Origin: Roseivivax halotolerans
GTDB lineage: Bacteria; Pseudomonadota; Alphaproteobacteria; Rhodobacterales; Rhodobacteraceae
Assembly (NCBI RefSeq): GCF_900115815.1
Contig: NZ_FOXV01000006.1
Coordinates: 124,001 to 188,000, forward strand
Length of the DNA: 64,000 bases
Direction: 5' to 3'
A program made the translations under genes and the position numbers. This document shows positions 30,046-38,697 of the stretch, in pieces (the stretch's first letter is position 1; the number at the start of each line of letters is the position of its first letter). The notes under the pieces were generated by a model that was not told the origin of the DNA, did not search any database, and was given only the letters and a program-made list of their open reading frames with translations.

Positions 30046-30650
30046 GCGCGCCGCTTGGTGTCATTCTCGCCGGCGGTCGCGCAACGCGCATGGGCGGCGG
30101 CGACAAGGGCCTGCTCAAAGTTTGCGGACGCACGCTCCTCGCGCATGTGATGGAGAGGCTCGCGCCGCAGGTCAGCGGCATGGCACTTAATGCCAACGGC
30201 GATCCGTCGCGGTTCGGTGCGCTGGGCCTCGATGTGCTGCCGGACACCGTGTCGGACTATCCCGGCCCGCTCGCGGGTGTTCTCGCCGGGCTCGACTGGG
30301 CCGCGGGGAAGGGTGCGGACCGGATCGTGACCGTCGCTGCCGATACGCCCTTCTTTCCCCGCGATCTTGCCGCGCGTCTCGAAGACACGGGCACTGGCAT
30401 GGCGCATCCGCTCGTCCTTGCGGCGACGCCCGATCCAGACCGGGGGCAAGTGCGGCACCCGACCTTCGGCCTCTGGCCGGTGGCGCTCCGCGACGATCTG
30501 CGCGCCGCGCTGGAAGACGGTGTGCGAAAGGTCGTGATCTGGACCGACAGGCACGGTGGGCGCGAGGCGCTGTTCGACGGAGAGGGCGAGCCGTTCTTCA
30601 ACGTCAACACGCCCGAAGACCTCGTGCGCGCCGGGGAGATCGCGCCATGA
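30042..30650 (+). CDS. mobA: Molybdenum cofactor guanylyltransferase
   Basis: Joins GMP to Mo-molybdopterin to give the MGD cofactor of the DMSO-reductase family. The N-terminal signature GVILAGGRATRMGGGDKGLL and the DTPFFPRDL region are diagnostic; 202 residues is the usual length. GTG 30042 overlaps the stop of the preceding gene (GTGA), and the gene's own stop overlaps mobB (ATGA). Confidence 0.95.
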   Translation: MSAPLGVILAGGRATRMGGGDKGLLKVCGRTLLAHVMERLAPQVSGMALNANGDPSRFGALGLDVLPDTVSDYPGPLAGVLAGLDWAAGKGADRIVTVAADTPFFPRDLAARLEDTGTGMAHPLVLAATPDPDRGQVRHPTFGLWPVALRDDLRAALEDGVRKVVIWTDRHGGREALFDGEGEPFFNVNTPEDLVRAGEIAP

Positions 30651-31138
30651 AGCTTTACGGTGTCACGGGTTGGAAGAATTCCGGCAAGACGGGCCTGATG
30701 GAGCGGCTCGTCGCGGAGATCACGGCACGGGGCTTTTCCGTCTCCACCGTCAAACACGCGCATCACAGCTTCGACGTCGACCAGAAAGGGCGTGACAGCT
30801 ATCGCCACCGGGAGGCCGGCGCGCGCGAGGTGCTGCTGTCCTCGCGCAACCGCGTCGCGCTCATGACCGAACTCAGGGGCGAAGAGGAGCCCACGCTCGA
30901 GGCTCTGCTCCAGCGTCTCGCGCCCGTCGATCTTGTGCTGATCGAAGGCTACAAGCGGGACCGCCATCCCAAGATCGAAGCGCATCGCGCCGAGACCGGG
31001 CAGCCGCTGATCGCCCCCGAGGACGAGACGATCCGCGCCGTCGCCTCGAATACCCGCCCGGACGTGGACCGTCCGCTTTTCGATCTCGACGACACGGCGG
31101 CGATTGCGGATTTCATCCTTCGCGAGGTGGGGCTGTGA
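30647..31138 (+). CDS. mobB: Molybdopterin-guanine dinucleotide biosynthesis adaptor protein MobB
   Basis: GTP-binding helper of MobA. The P-loop GWKNSGKTGLMERL begins near residue 6, and VDLVLIEGYKRDRHPKIE is the family's second motif. 163 residues. Overlaps mobA by ATGA and the next gene by GTGA. Confidence 0.95.
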   Translation: MKLYGVTGWKNSGKTGLMERLVAEITARGFSVSTVKHAHHSFDVDQKGRDSYRHREAGAREVLLSSRNRVALMTELRGEEEPTLEALLQRLAPVDLVLIEGYKRDRHPKIEAHRAETGQPLIAPEDETIRAVASNTRPDVDRPLFDLDDTAAIADFILREVGL

Positions 31139-33231
31139 CGGGCTTTGACACATTTCTCGTTGCCGATTGGTCAGCGGCGCAGGGAGTCCGCCGGGCTGGA
31201 AAGGACGCAATTTGGATCGCCCTTGCCCAAGACGGGGCTGTGAAGCCTGCACGTCATTTCTCGACGCGGCTCGACGCCGAGGCATGGATCGCGGAGACAA
31301 TCCGCGCAGAGATCGCCGCAGGTCGCAGGGTCATGGCTGCCTTCGACTTCCCTTTTGGATATCCCACAGGCGTTGTGGAGATCATCTGCGGTGCTGCTGA
31401 TCCGCTCGCACTCTGGGATTGGCTCGCGGCGCGAATTACAGACGATGCGCGTGGGCGCAACAACCGCTTTGCCGTCGCCGAAGAGATCAACGCGCTTTTC
31501 CCGGGCGAGGGGCCATTTTGGGGAAAGCACAATCGCGACGCATATCCCGGCATCCCCTATGGCGGGCGGTCCCGTACCGCCGAAGTGAGTGAGAAGCGGG
31601 CTTGCGATATTTCGGCCAAGGCTTCCTCGTCAGTTTGGCAATTGGCATTCCCGCCAACGGTTGGAGGTCAGGCGCTCATGGGCATGCCGATGCTCTCACG
31701 CCTGCGCCGGATACAGGGCTGCGCCGTTTGGCCTTTCGAGGCATGGCAGGAGGCGCAGGCGGTCCTGACCGAGATTTGGCCGGGGCTTATCGAACCGGCC
31801 GTGCGCGCGTCAGACGATTTGCGCGACCGTGCTCAGGTTGAGGGCCTGGCGCGCGCTCTTTCTCGACTGCCGTTAGCCGAGCTTGAGCGGATGATGGACA
31901 TTGATGCGCCGGAGGAGGGCTGGATCCTTGGTGCGGGACACGGCGAAAGATTGACCGATCTCGCCCGTCCCAATTCGCTCCGCCCGCCGCCCTTGCGCAA
32001 CGATTGCTTTGCCTTGCCCGCCGGTGTCGACTGGACGCCGGTCGACACAGCGCTCGCTCTTCTACGAGAGCGCCTGCATCCGGTAACGGGGACAACGAAG
32101 TCGGGGCTCTTCGAGGCGGAAGGACGCATCCTTGCCGAGGACGTGATCGCCCGCCGCGCGAACCCGCCGCATCCCAACACCGCCGTGGACGGCTACGGGT
32201 TCGCCGCGGCATCGGTCGGTGAAGGGGACGCGGTGCTGCCTCTCGTCCAAGGACGGGCGGCCGCTGGCGCGCCGTTTGAGGGGCCGGTGCCCAGAGGCTC
32301 GGCGCTCCGCGTTCTGACCGGCGCGGATCTGCCCGCGGGCGTCGATACGGTCGTCCTCGACGAGGATTGCAGCGTCGGAGATGGCCGCGTCGCGTTTCGG
32401 GGCGGGGTCAAGCCCGGTGCGAATACCCGCAAGGCCGGCGAAGACGCAGGCGAGGGCGACCGCGTGCTGAGCGCAGGGCGGAAGCTGACCGCGCCCGATC
32501 TCGCTCTTGCCGCCGCTGTGGGCCACGGCACCCTCCCGATCCGCGAGAAGCTGCGCGTTGCGGTTCTGTCCACCGGGGACGAGTTGACCGAGCCCGGCGA
32601 CGTGCCGGGTGCGGGAGGTATCTTCGACGCGAACCGGCCGATGCTTCTGTCGACGCTTGCGCGTTGGGGGCATGTGCCCGTCGATCTCGGACGTATCCCC
32701 GATGACCGCTCTGCGGTTGCCGCCGCATTCGACCGCGCGGGCCGGGACGCGGACGTTCTTCTGACGTCTGGCGGCGCGTCGGCCGGGGACGAGGACCATG
32801 TCTCTGCGCTCCTGCGCGAGGCCGGGGCGATGCAGGAATGGCGGATCGCGCTGAAACCGGGGCGCCCGCTTGCGCTTGGCCTCTGGAACGACATTCCCGT
32901 GTTTGGCCTGCCGGGAAATCCCGTCGCCGCTTTCGTCTGCACGCTGATCTTCGCGCGGCCCGCCTTGACGGTTCTTGCAGGCGGCAATTGGGCCGAGCCC
33001 CAGGGGTTCGAAATCCCCGCCGCTTTCGAAAAGCGCAAAAAGCCCGGACGGCGGGAATACCTGCGCGCGCGGATGCGCGACGGGTGTGCCGAAGTCTTCC
33101 CGTCCGAAGGGTCGGGCCGCGTCTCGAGCCTTTCCTGGGGCGAAGGGCTCGTCGAGATCGAGGATGGCGAGCGCCATATCCGGCCCGGCGATCCGGTCAG
33201 GTTCATCCCTTACGGATCGTTCGGCCTCTGA
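31135..33231 (+). CDS. moeA: MoeA (molybdopterin molybdotransferase) fused to an N-terminal domain of unknown function
   Basis: A 698-residue fusion. Residues from about 295 to the end are MoeA, which inserts molybdate into adenylated molybdopterin: NTAVDGYGFAA, the STGDELTEPG motif, TSGGASAGDEDHV and GLPGNPVAAFVC are all present. Residues 1-285 are an extra domain absent from E. coli MoeA. It has an acidic first strand FLVADWSAA, a later AAFDFPFGYP strand and a C-terminal helix SDDLRDRAQVEGLARAL, an arrangement like RNase H-fold proteins of the DUF429 kind (inferred). The first 850 bases look less GC-rich at third codon positions than the rest. GTG 31135 overlaps the mobB stop. No frameshift or internal start is evident, so it appears to be a true fusion. 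Confidence 0.88.
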   Translation: MTGFDTFLVADWSAAQGVRRAGKDAIWIALAQDGAVKPARHFSTRLDAEAWIAETIRAEIAAGRRVMAAFDFPFGYPTGVVEIICGAADPLALWDWLAARITDDARGRNNRFAVAEEINALFPGEGPFWGKHNRDAYPGIPYGGRSRTAEVSEKRACDISAKASSSVWQLAFPPTVGGQALMGMPMLSRLRRIQGCAVWPFEAWQEAQAVLTEIWPGLIEPAVRASDDLRDRAQVEGLARALSRLPLAELERMMDIDAPEEGWILGAGHGERLTDLARPNSLRPPPLRNDCFALPAGVDWTPVDTALALLRERLHPVTGTTKSGLFEAEGRILAEDVIARRANPPHPNTAVDGYGFAAASVGEGDAVLPLVQGRAAAGAPFEGPVPRGSALRVLTGADLPAGVDTVVLDEDCSVGDGRVAFRGGVKPGANTRKAGEDAGEGDRVLSAGRKLTAPDLALAAAVGHGTLPIREKLRVAVLSTGDELTEPGDVPGAGGIFDANRPMLLSTLARWGHVPVDLGRIPDDRSAVAAAFDRAGRDADVLLTSGGASAGDEDHVSALLREAGAMQEWRIALKPGRPLALGLWNDIPVFGLPGNPVAAFVCTLIFARPALTVLAGGNWAEPQGFEIPAAFEKRKKPGRREYLRARMRDGCAEVFPSEGSGRVSSLSWGEGLVEIEDGERHIRPGDPVRFIPYGSFGL

Positions 33232-33237
33232 CGCGCG

Positions 33238-34245
33238 TCAGTCGAAGGTGCCCGTCACCCGCCCGATGAGCATGAACGCCCGCGCGCTGCGCGTATCGGC
33301 GAGGGCTTGAATGTCGGTGTCGCTGGCCTCGGGCTCGAACCGCGCAAGCCCCTTGTCGAAGAGCCGCAGGAAATGATGGGCGGCGTCGCGGAAGATCGCG
33401 TCTTCCTTCATCCGTGTATTGGTAAGCGCCAGGGAAGTGCGATCCCGCACGCCCCCGAGCGCCGCGACGGCGCGTCCGCGTTCGCCCTGGGCGAAGCGGC
33501 GCCAGAGTTCGGGCCGCGCCATGTCCGGGCGCAGGTCGTCCATGTAGATGCCGTCCTGGCTCAGAAGGGTCAGCACGTCCTGACTCGCCTGGACGAGCTG
33601 TGCCGATGGCCGATGCTTGAGCGCCCGGCGGAGCGCCGCGAACCCAACCTCGTCCTCGGCGGTATCGGGGAAGTTCAGCGCACGAATGAAATCGCCATTG
33701 GACAGCGGCTTGGCGAAGGCTTCGGCGGGGGTGCCAAGCGCGAGATCCTGCTGATCGGTCTCATTATGTGCCGGGCCGCCGGGGCTCTGGCGGCTTGTCA
33801 CGGCCTCTCTCGCGCGGGTCGATGTGAACATCGCGAGCGCCGTCTCGGTCTTCTTCTGCGTCGCTGCGATCTCGTCGAGTTTCTTGGCGATGGCCGCGCT
33901 CGTCTCGGGCGCGGCATCGCGCGTCTGCTGGACATAAGCCTTGCGAAGCGCGTCGACCGCTGTTTCGAGCCGCTGCGCCTCGATCCGCATCACCCGCGTC
34001 GCCCGAAGCGCCATTGCGGCGACCCAGATCATCGCCACGGGAAGGAACACCACCATCAGCGTCAGAAGGAAACGCAGACCGCCTTCGCCATCGATGCCGA
34101 CGAGCAGGAAGAAACCGACGGCGATCAGCAGCCACAGACCGCTGAGGCCGACCGCCATGCGTTCCACTCCGGTGACGCCGGGCATGTCGCGGGCGGGCGG
34201 TGCCACCTGAGCGGTCGGGCGGCTCTGTCTGGGATCGACGGCCAT
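33238..34245 (-). CDS. Membrane protein of unknown function with two spans and a coiled coil
   Basis: A 335-residue protein not matched to a named family. Residues 30-55 and 60-82 are hydrophobic and form a hairpin of two membrane spans; residues 85-130 are predicted coiled coil (MRIEAQRLETAVDALRKAY); the remaining 200 residues are soluble and helical. The N-terminal 30 residues are cytoplasmic-like and proline-rich. It lies 20 bases downstream of greA on the same strand, and its stop faces that of the moeA fusion. Similar proteins occur beside greA in Rhodobacterales as far as I recall; role unknown. Confidence 0.75.
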   Translation of the reverse strand: MAVDPRQSRPTAQVAPPARDMPGVTGVERMAVGLSGLWLLIAVGFFLLVGIDGEGGLRFLLTLMVVFLPVAMIWVAAMALRATRVMRIEAQRLETAVDALRKAYVQQTRDAAPETSAAIAKKLDEIAATQKKTETALAMFTSTRAREAVTSRQSPGGPAHNETDQQDLALGTPAEAFAKPLSNGDFIRALNFPDTAEDEVGFAALRRALKHRPSAQLVQASQDVLTLLSQDGIYMDDLRPDMARPELWRRFAQGERGRAVAALGGVRDRTSLALTNTRMKEDAIFRDAAHHFLRLFDKGLARFEPEASDTDIQALADTRSARAFMLIGRVTGTFD

Positions 34246-34265
34246 CTGCCGGTGCCCTCGCGCTG

Positions 34266-34736
34266 TCAGATGTAGTCGATCGAGAGGATCTCGTAGGACT
34301 TGTCGCCACCGGGCGTCCGCACCTCGACGCTGTCACCCTCTTCCTTGCCGATCATGGCACGGGCAATGGGCGATTTCACGTTGAGCAAACCCTTCTCGAT
34401 GCTGGCCTCGTGTTCGCCCACGATCTGCCAGGTCTTTTCCTCGTCGGTGTCCTCGTCGACGACCTTCACGGTCGCGCCGAACTTCACCGGGCCCGAGAGA
34501 GTCTTGGGATCGACAACCTCGGCGAGGCCAAGCACGCTCTCGAGCTCCTTGATCCGGCCCTCGATGAAGCCCTGTTTCTCACGCGCGGAATGGTATTCCG
34601 CGTTCTCCTTGAGATCGCCAAGCTCGCGCGCTTCCGCGATCGCCTGAATGATCGCCGGGCGCTCTTCGGACTTGAGCTGCTTCAATTCGGTTTCGAGCGC
34701 GGTGTAACCCGCGCGGGTCATCAGTATCTTTTCCAT
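34266..34736 (-). CDS. greA: Transcription elongation factor GreA
   Basis: Rescues backtracked RNA polymerase by stimulating transcript cleavage. The 156-residue protein has the antiparallel coiled-coil tip with the acidic pair ([18 protein letters not shown], about residues 38-55) and the C-terminal FKBP-like domain. ATG 34736 ([11 protein letters not shown]) is the standard start; an upstream ATG at 34790 would add 18 unconserved residues. Confidence 0.97.
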   Translation of the reverse strand: MEKILMTRAGYTALETELKQLKSEERPAIIQAIAEARELGDLKENAEYHSAREKQGFIEGRIKELESVLGLAEVVDPKTLSGPVKFGATVKVVDEDTDEEKTWQIVGEHEASIEKGLLNVKSPIARAMIGKEEGDSVEVRTPGGDKSYEILSIDYI

Positions 34737-34855
34737 GGTGCCGTCCGAACGTCTTTGGTCCTGGGCCCGGTTCCCTGCGAAACTGCCCAATTGTTATGAA
34801 ATACCTGACGCGAGCGGCGTTCGATTGCAAGGGGCGCGCGCCGCATCACGTCACG

Positions 34856-36457
34856 CTACCAGAGCCAGATCACCATGCCCGTCGTCGCGATCAGAAGCAC
34901 TAGACCCCAAAGCAGCGGGCTCGTGTACACGGGAGTCCCGACTTTCGTCAGCAGCTCGCGCGCTTCGGCGGAGGACCATACCAGCTCGTCCACGCCCTCT
35001 TTCTTCGGCTGGCGGGTCGCGGCGGAGATCCCGAGGTTGAGGGCGATACCGACGAAGAACAGGATCGTGCCCATCACGGTGTAGTGGATGTCGGGCAGGC
35101 CGATGCCATCCCAGACGCCCGTGACCTCCTTCAGGATGAAAGTCGGAATGCCGACGGCCAGCCCGAAGATGATCGTCCAGAACGCACCTGTGCCGTTCGC
35201 CCATGTCACCCCGAGGCCCACCATGTAGGTCGCGACGATCGTCGGCACGATGTAGCTCAGCGAGGACTGGAAATAGCCGAAGAGCGTGCCGAACGACCCG
35301 ATGAAGGGCGCATAGACCGCCGCGAAGGCAAGGAACCCGCCCGTCGCGATCTGGCCGATGATGACGAGCCGACGCTCGCTCATCTCGGGGTTCATGGGCT
35401 GCACGAAGTCCTTCACGACGAGGGAGGACAGTGCCGTCGCAGCCGAGTCCACCGAGGACATGATCGCCGCGATCAGCGCCGCCATGATGATGCCCCGGAT
35501 GCCGATGGGCATGAGTTCGAAGGCGAGCTTGGGAAAGGCGAGGTCCGGCGTTTCGAGGTCGGGATAAAGCTGTAGCGCGATAAGCCCGGGAATGATCATA
35601 ATGAAGATATTCGGCAACTTCAGAAAGCCCGCGAACACTGCGCCGAGCCGACCGTTCTTGAGGTCTTTCGCCGCGAGCGTCCTCTGGGCGACGAACTGGT
35701 TCATGGTCCAGAGGTAGAAGCTCAGGAGCGTCACGCCCCAGAGCCCGTGCCACGGCGTGAAGTCGTTCTCGCGCGGCAGGATGAGATGCTGCTTGGACTC
35801 CTCGACATTCCAGATCTCGCTCCAGCCGCCGATTTCCTGCAGGCCGAGCCAAAAAATCAGGAGACCCCCGAGGATGAGCAGGATCGACTGAACCGTGTCG
35901 GTCACGACGACCGCCGCGAGACCCCCGAGAACCGTATAGATCCCCGCGATCAGCGCAAGAATCGCCGCGGCGGTCCAGATGTTGAGGAACGAAAAGGTGT
36001 TGGCGATGACGAGTCCGCCCGCATAGAGCGCACCCGCCACGTCGATCAGCATCACCGCGAGGATGGTGAAGATCGAGTAAGCCTTTCGGGAGCGCACGTC
36101 GAACCGCAATTCGAGGAATTCCGGCGTCGTCGCGATCTTGGCGCGCAGGTAGGACGGCAAGATGAAGATCGCGAAGAGGATGAGGACGATCGCCGCCGTC
36201 CATTCGTAATTGTAGATGGCGATGCCGTTCTCGTAAGCGCCGCCCATCAGGCCCACGAAGCTCGAACCGGACATGTTCGAGGCGAAAAGCGAGAAACCGA
36301 TGACGAACCAGCCTAGATTGCGGCCCGCGAGGAAATAATCGTCAGACTCACCGCCCCGCTTCTTCGAAACGTAGACGCCATGCGCGATGATGCCCACGAA
36401 ATAAACAACGACGATCAGGGAATCGATCAGATGGAGCTCGAATTGCGCTTCGCCCAT
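34856..36457 (-). CDS. Sodium/solute symporter (SSS family, SGLT-like)
   Basis: A 533-residue transporter of the LeuT fold with about 14 spans. Diagnostic segments are DDYFLAGRNLGWFVIGFSLF near the N-terminus, SNMSGSSFVGLMGGAYENGI, and the long SSS motif VLGGLAAVVVTDTVQSILL. It resembles sodium/galactose (vSGLT) and related sugar symporters. Start ATG 36457 (MGEAQFELH); an upstream start at 36496 is possible. It is a lone gene and is not part of the xylose locus 5 kb away. Confidence 0.9.
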   Translation of the reverse strand: MGEAQFELHLIDSLIVVVYFVGIIAHGVYVSKKRGGESDDYFLAGRNLGWFVIGFSLFASNMSGSSFVGLMGGAYENGIAIYNYEWTAAIVLILFAIFILPSYLRAKIATTPEFLELRFDVRSRKAYSIFTILAVMLIDVAGALYAGGLVIANTFSFLNIWTAAAILALIAGIYTVLGGLAAVVVTDTVQSILLILGGLLIFWLGLQEIGGWSEIWNVEESKQHLILPRENDFTPWHGLWGVTLLSFYLWTMNQFVAQRTLAAKDLKNGRLGAVFAGFLKLPNIFIMIIPGLIALQLYPDLETPDLAFPKLAFELMPIGIRGIIMAALIAAIMSSVDSAATALSSLVVKDFVQPMNPEMSERRLVIIGQIATGGFLAFAAVYAPFIGSFGTLFGYFQSSLSYIVPTIVATYMVGLGVTWANGTGAFWTIIFGLAVGIPTFILKEVTGVWDGIGLPDIHYTVMGTILFFVGIALNLGISAATRQPKKEGVDELVWSSAEARELLTKVGTPVYTSPLLWGLVLLIATTGMVIWLW

Positions 36458-36848
36458 GCCGTTCGTCCTTCGCGCGATGCTGGCGTTGCCACTCAACCCT
36501 GCTGAGAAAGTGCAGTTCCGTCAGCAACTTATGCCGCAGCGCGGAAAGTCGGCGCGGCGCCGACAATCGTCTTTGATAACCAACATCTTAAACTCATCAA
36601 AAATATTTTGGTGCGGGCGGGATGGCGACACGCTGTCAGGGCGGCTCATCGGTCGGGCGCCGCCAAGCGACCATTCGCGGAACGGGTCGCGAACGCCGCT
36701 TTCGGTACATTCCGGTGCATGAAATCGGGGCAAAAGCCGCGCAAAGAGGCCATCGGGACGCGGTGTCACAATTGACCCCCGCCCCTTGCGCCCTTTAATC
36801 CACTGCAGGTTTTCACGAAAAGGGGCCTCCGGCCCCGAAGGGAGCGAC
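36458..36848. other. 391-base divergent control region between the symporter and etfD
   Basis: No gene seen. The left third contains a short AT-rich block (36575-36612) that stands out in this GC-rich genome and includes a near-perfect palindrome, CAAAAATATTTTGG at 36598-36611, a candidate operator for the symporter gene. The right third contains a good etfD promoter (separate entry). The middle shows no convincing structure. Confidence 0.5.
36772..36836 (+). promoter_or_regulatory. Candidate sigma70 promoter and leader hairpin of etfD
   Basis: TTGACC (36772-36777) and TTTAAT (36794-36799) are separated by 16 bases. A GGGGCC/GGCCCC stem (36822-36827 and 36831-36836, loop TCC) follows in the 5' leader, directly before the AAGGGAG ribosome site of etfD. 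Confidence 0.55.
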
Positions 36849-38501
36849 ATGACCGAGATCCAGCGCGAGGCGATGGAATATGACGTGGTGATCGTGGGCG
36901 CAGGGCCGGCCGGCCTTTCTGCCGCGATCCGCCTGAAGCAACTCGATGCGGACCTGAACGTGGTCGTGCTCGAGAAAGGCTCCGAGGTCGGCGCGCATAT
37001 CCTCTCGGGCGCGGTGCTCGATCCCGTCGGGCTCGATGCGCTCATCCCTGACTGGAAGGAAAAGGGTGCGCCGCTCAATACGCCGGTGAAGGAAGACAAT
37101 TTCTATCTCCTCGGCGAGGAGGGCAAGGTGCGCGTGCCGAACTGGCCGATGCCTCCGCTCATGAACAATCACGGCAATTACATCGTCTCGATGGGGAATG
37201 TCTGCCGCTGGATGGCCGAACAGGCCGAAGAGCTGGGAGTCGAGATCTTCCCGGGCATGTCCTGTTCCGAACTCGTCTATGGCGAGAACGGCGAGGTGAA
37301 AGGCGTGGTCGCGGGCGTCTTCGGGCTCGAGGCTGACGGCTCCTACGGGCCGAACACCGAGCCGGGCATGGAGCTTCACGGCAAGTATGTCTTCCTTTCC
37401 GAAGGCGTGCGTGGATCGCTCTCGAAAGAGGTGATCGCCAAATACGATCTGGCCAAGGACAGCGAGCCGCAGAAATTCGGTCTCGGCATGAAGGAAATCT
37501 GGGAGATCGACCCGGAGAAGCACCGCGAGGGCACGGTCACCCATACGATGGGCTGGCCGCTTGGCAAGAATGCGGGCGGCGGCTCGTTCATCTACCACCT
37601 CGAGAACAACCAGGTTTATGTCGGCTTCGTGGTGCATCTCAACTACGAGAACCCGCACCTCTACCCCTACATGGAGTTCCAGCGCTTCAAGCATCACCCA
37701 ATGGTCGCCGAGCTTCTGGAGGGCGGCAAGCGGGTGGCCTATGGCGCTCGGGCGATCTCCGAAGGCGGCTACCAATCGATGCCCAAGATGGTCGCGCCGG
37801 GCGTGGCGCTGCTCGGCTGCTCCGTGGGGATGGTCAACGTGCCGCGCATCAAGGGCAATCACAACGCGATGCTTTCGGGCAAGGCGGCGGCCGAGGCGGC
37901 CCATGCGGCGCTGGCCGGAGGTCGCGCCTCTGACGAGCTGACGGCCTACGAGACCGAAGTGCGGACCGGCGCAATCGGCGAGGATCTCAAGAAGGTCCGC
38001 AACGTCAAGCCGCTGTGGTCGAAATACGGGCTCACCACGAGCCTCGTCGCGGGCGGGCTCGACATGTGGACGAACACGCTCGGCTTCTCGTTCTTCGGGA
38101 CGGTCAAGCACGGCAAGTCCGACGCCGAGGCGACCGGCAAGGCCAAGGATCACAAGAAGATCGATTATCCCAAGCCCGACGGGAAACTGAGTTTCGACCG
38201 GCTGACCAATGTCTCCTTCGCGGCGACGAACCACGAGGAAAGCCAGCCGTCGCATCTCAAGCTGAAGGACGAGAAGACGCCGGTGGCCGTCGATTGGACC
38301 GAGTATGCTGGACCGTCGCAACGCTACTGCCCTGCTGGCGTTTACGAGTTTGTCACGCCCGACGAGGGCGGCGAGCCGAAGTTCGTCATCAACTTCCAGA
38401 ACTGCGTGCACTGCAAGACCTGCGACATCAAGGATCCCGCGCAGAACATCGTCTGGACGGTTCCGCAGGGCGGCGACGGACCGAACTATCCCAACATGTG
38501 A
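36849..38501 (+). CDS. Electron transfer flavoprotein-ubiquinone oxidoreductase
   Basis: Membrane-associated flavoprotein (EC 1.5.5.1) that passes electrons from ETF, and thus from acyl-CoA dehydrogenases like the one at 24-25.7 kb, to ubiquinone. The 550-residue protein has the FAD motif DVVIVGAGPAGLSAAIRLKQ near residue 13, the membrane-surface ubiquinone region in the middle, and at the C-terminus the 4Fe-4S ligands CPAGVYEF and CVHCKTCDIKDP. ATG 36849 follows AAGGGAG; an in-frame ATG 36786 would add 21 unconserved residues. Confidence 0.96.
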   Translation: MTEIQREAMEYDVVIVGAGPAGLSAAIRLKQLDADLNVVVLEKGSEVGAHILSGAVLDPVGLDALIPDWKEKGAPLNTPVKEDNFYLLGEEGKVRVPNWPMPPLMNNHGNYIVSMGNVCRWMAEQAEELGVEIFPGMSCSELVYGENGEVKGVVAGVFGLEADGSYGPNTEPGMELHGKYVFLSEGVRGSLSKEVIAKYDLAKDSEPQKFGLGMKEIWEIDPEKHREGTVTHTMGWPLGKNAGGGSFIYHLENNQVYVGFVVHLNYENPHLYPYMEFQRFKHHPMVAELLEGGKRVAYGARAISEGGYQSMPKMVAPGVALLGCSVGMVNVPRIKGNHNAMLSGKAAAEAAHAALAGGRASDELTAYETEVRTGAIGEDLKKVRNVKPLWSKYGLTTSLVAGGLDMWTNTLGFSFFGTVKHGKSDAEATGKAKDHKKIDYPKPDGKLSFDRLTNVSFAATNHEESQPSHLKLKDEKTPVAVDWTEYAGPSQRYCPAGVYEFVTPDEGGEPKFVINFQNCVHCKTCDIKDPAQNIVWTVPQGGDGPNYPNM

Positions 38502-38697
38502 TGCGCTTGCGTTATGATGCATGACGCCTGGGGCGGTCTTTCGGGGCCGCCCTTTTCGTATTCTGCGCTCTGCAAAGCAGCCCTCACCGCATCGTGCGAG
38601 CCTGTGCAGATCCCTGTGGCGCTGTCCGCATTGCAAGCCGGGGCGGGGCAGGGTTAGTCTTATGGGAAATACGAGGCCCGAGCCGAAGGATATGCCA

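Noticed and set aside
31135-33231. Treating the moeA fusion as two genes joined by a sequencing error
   Set aside because: The frame is continuous, the domain junction contains no stop or shift, and the upstream GTGA overlap ties the N-terminal domain to the operon.
34851-36203. Second minus-strand frame over the symporter gene
   Set aside because: Out-of-frame reading of the real transporter; Arg/His/Gly-rich and lacking membrane spans.
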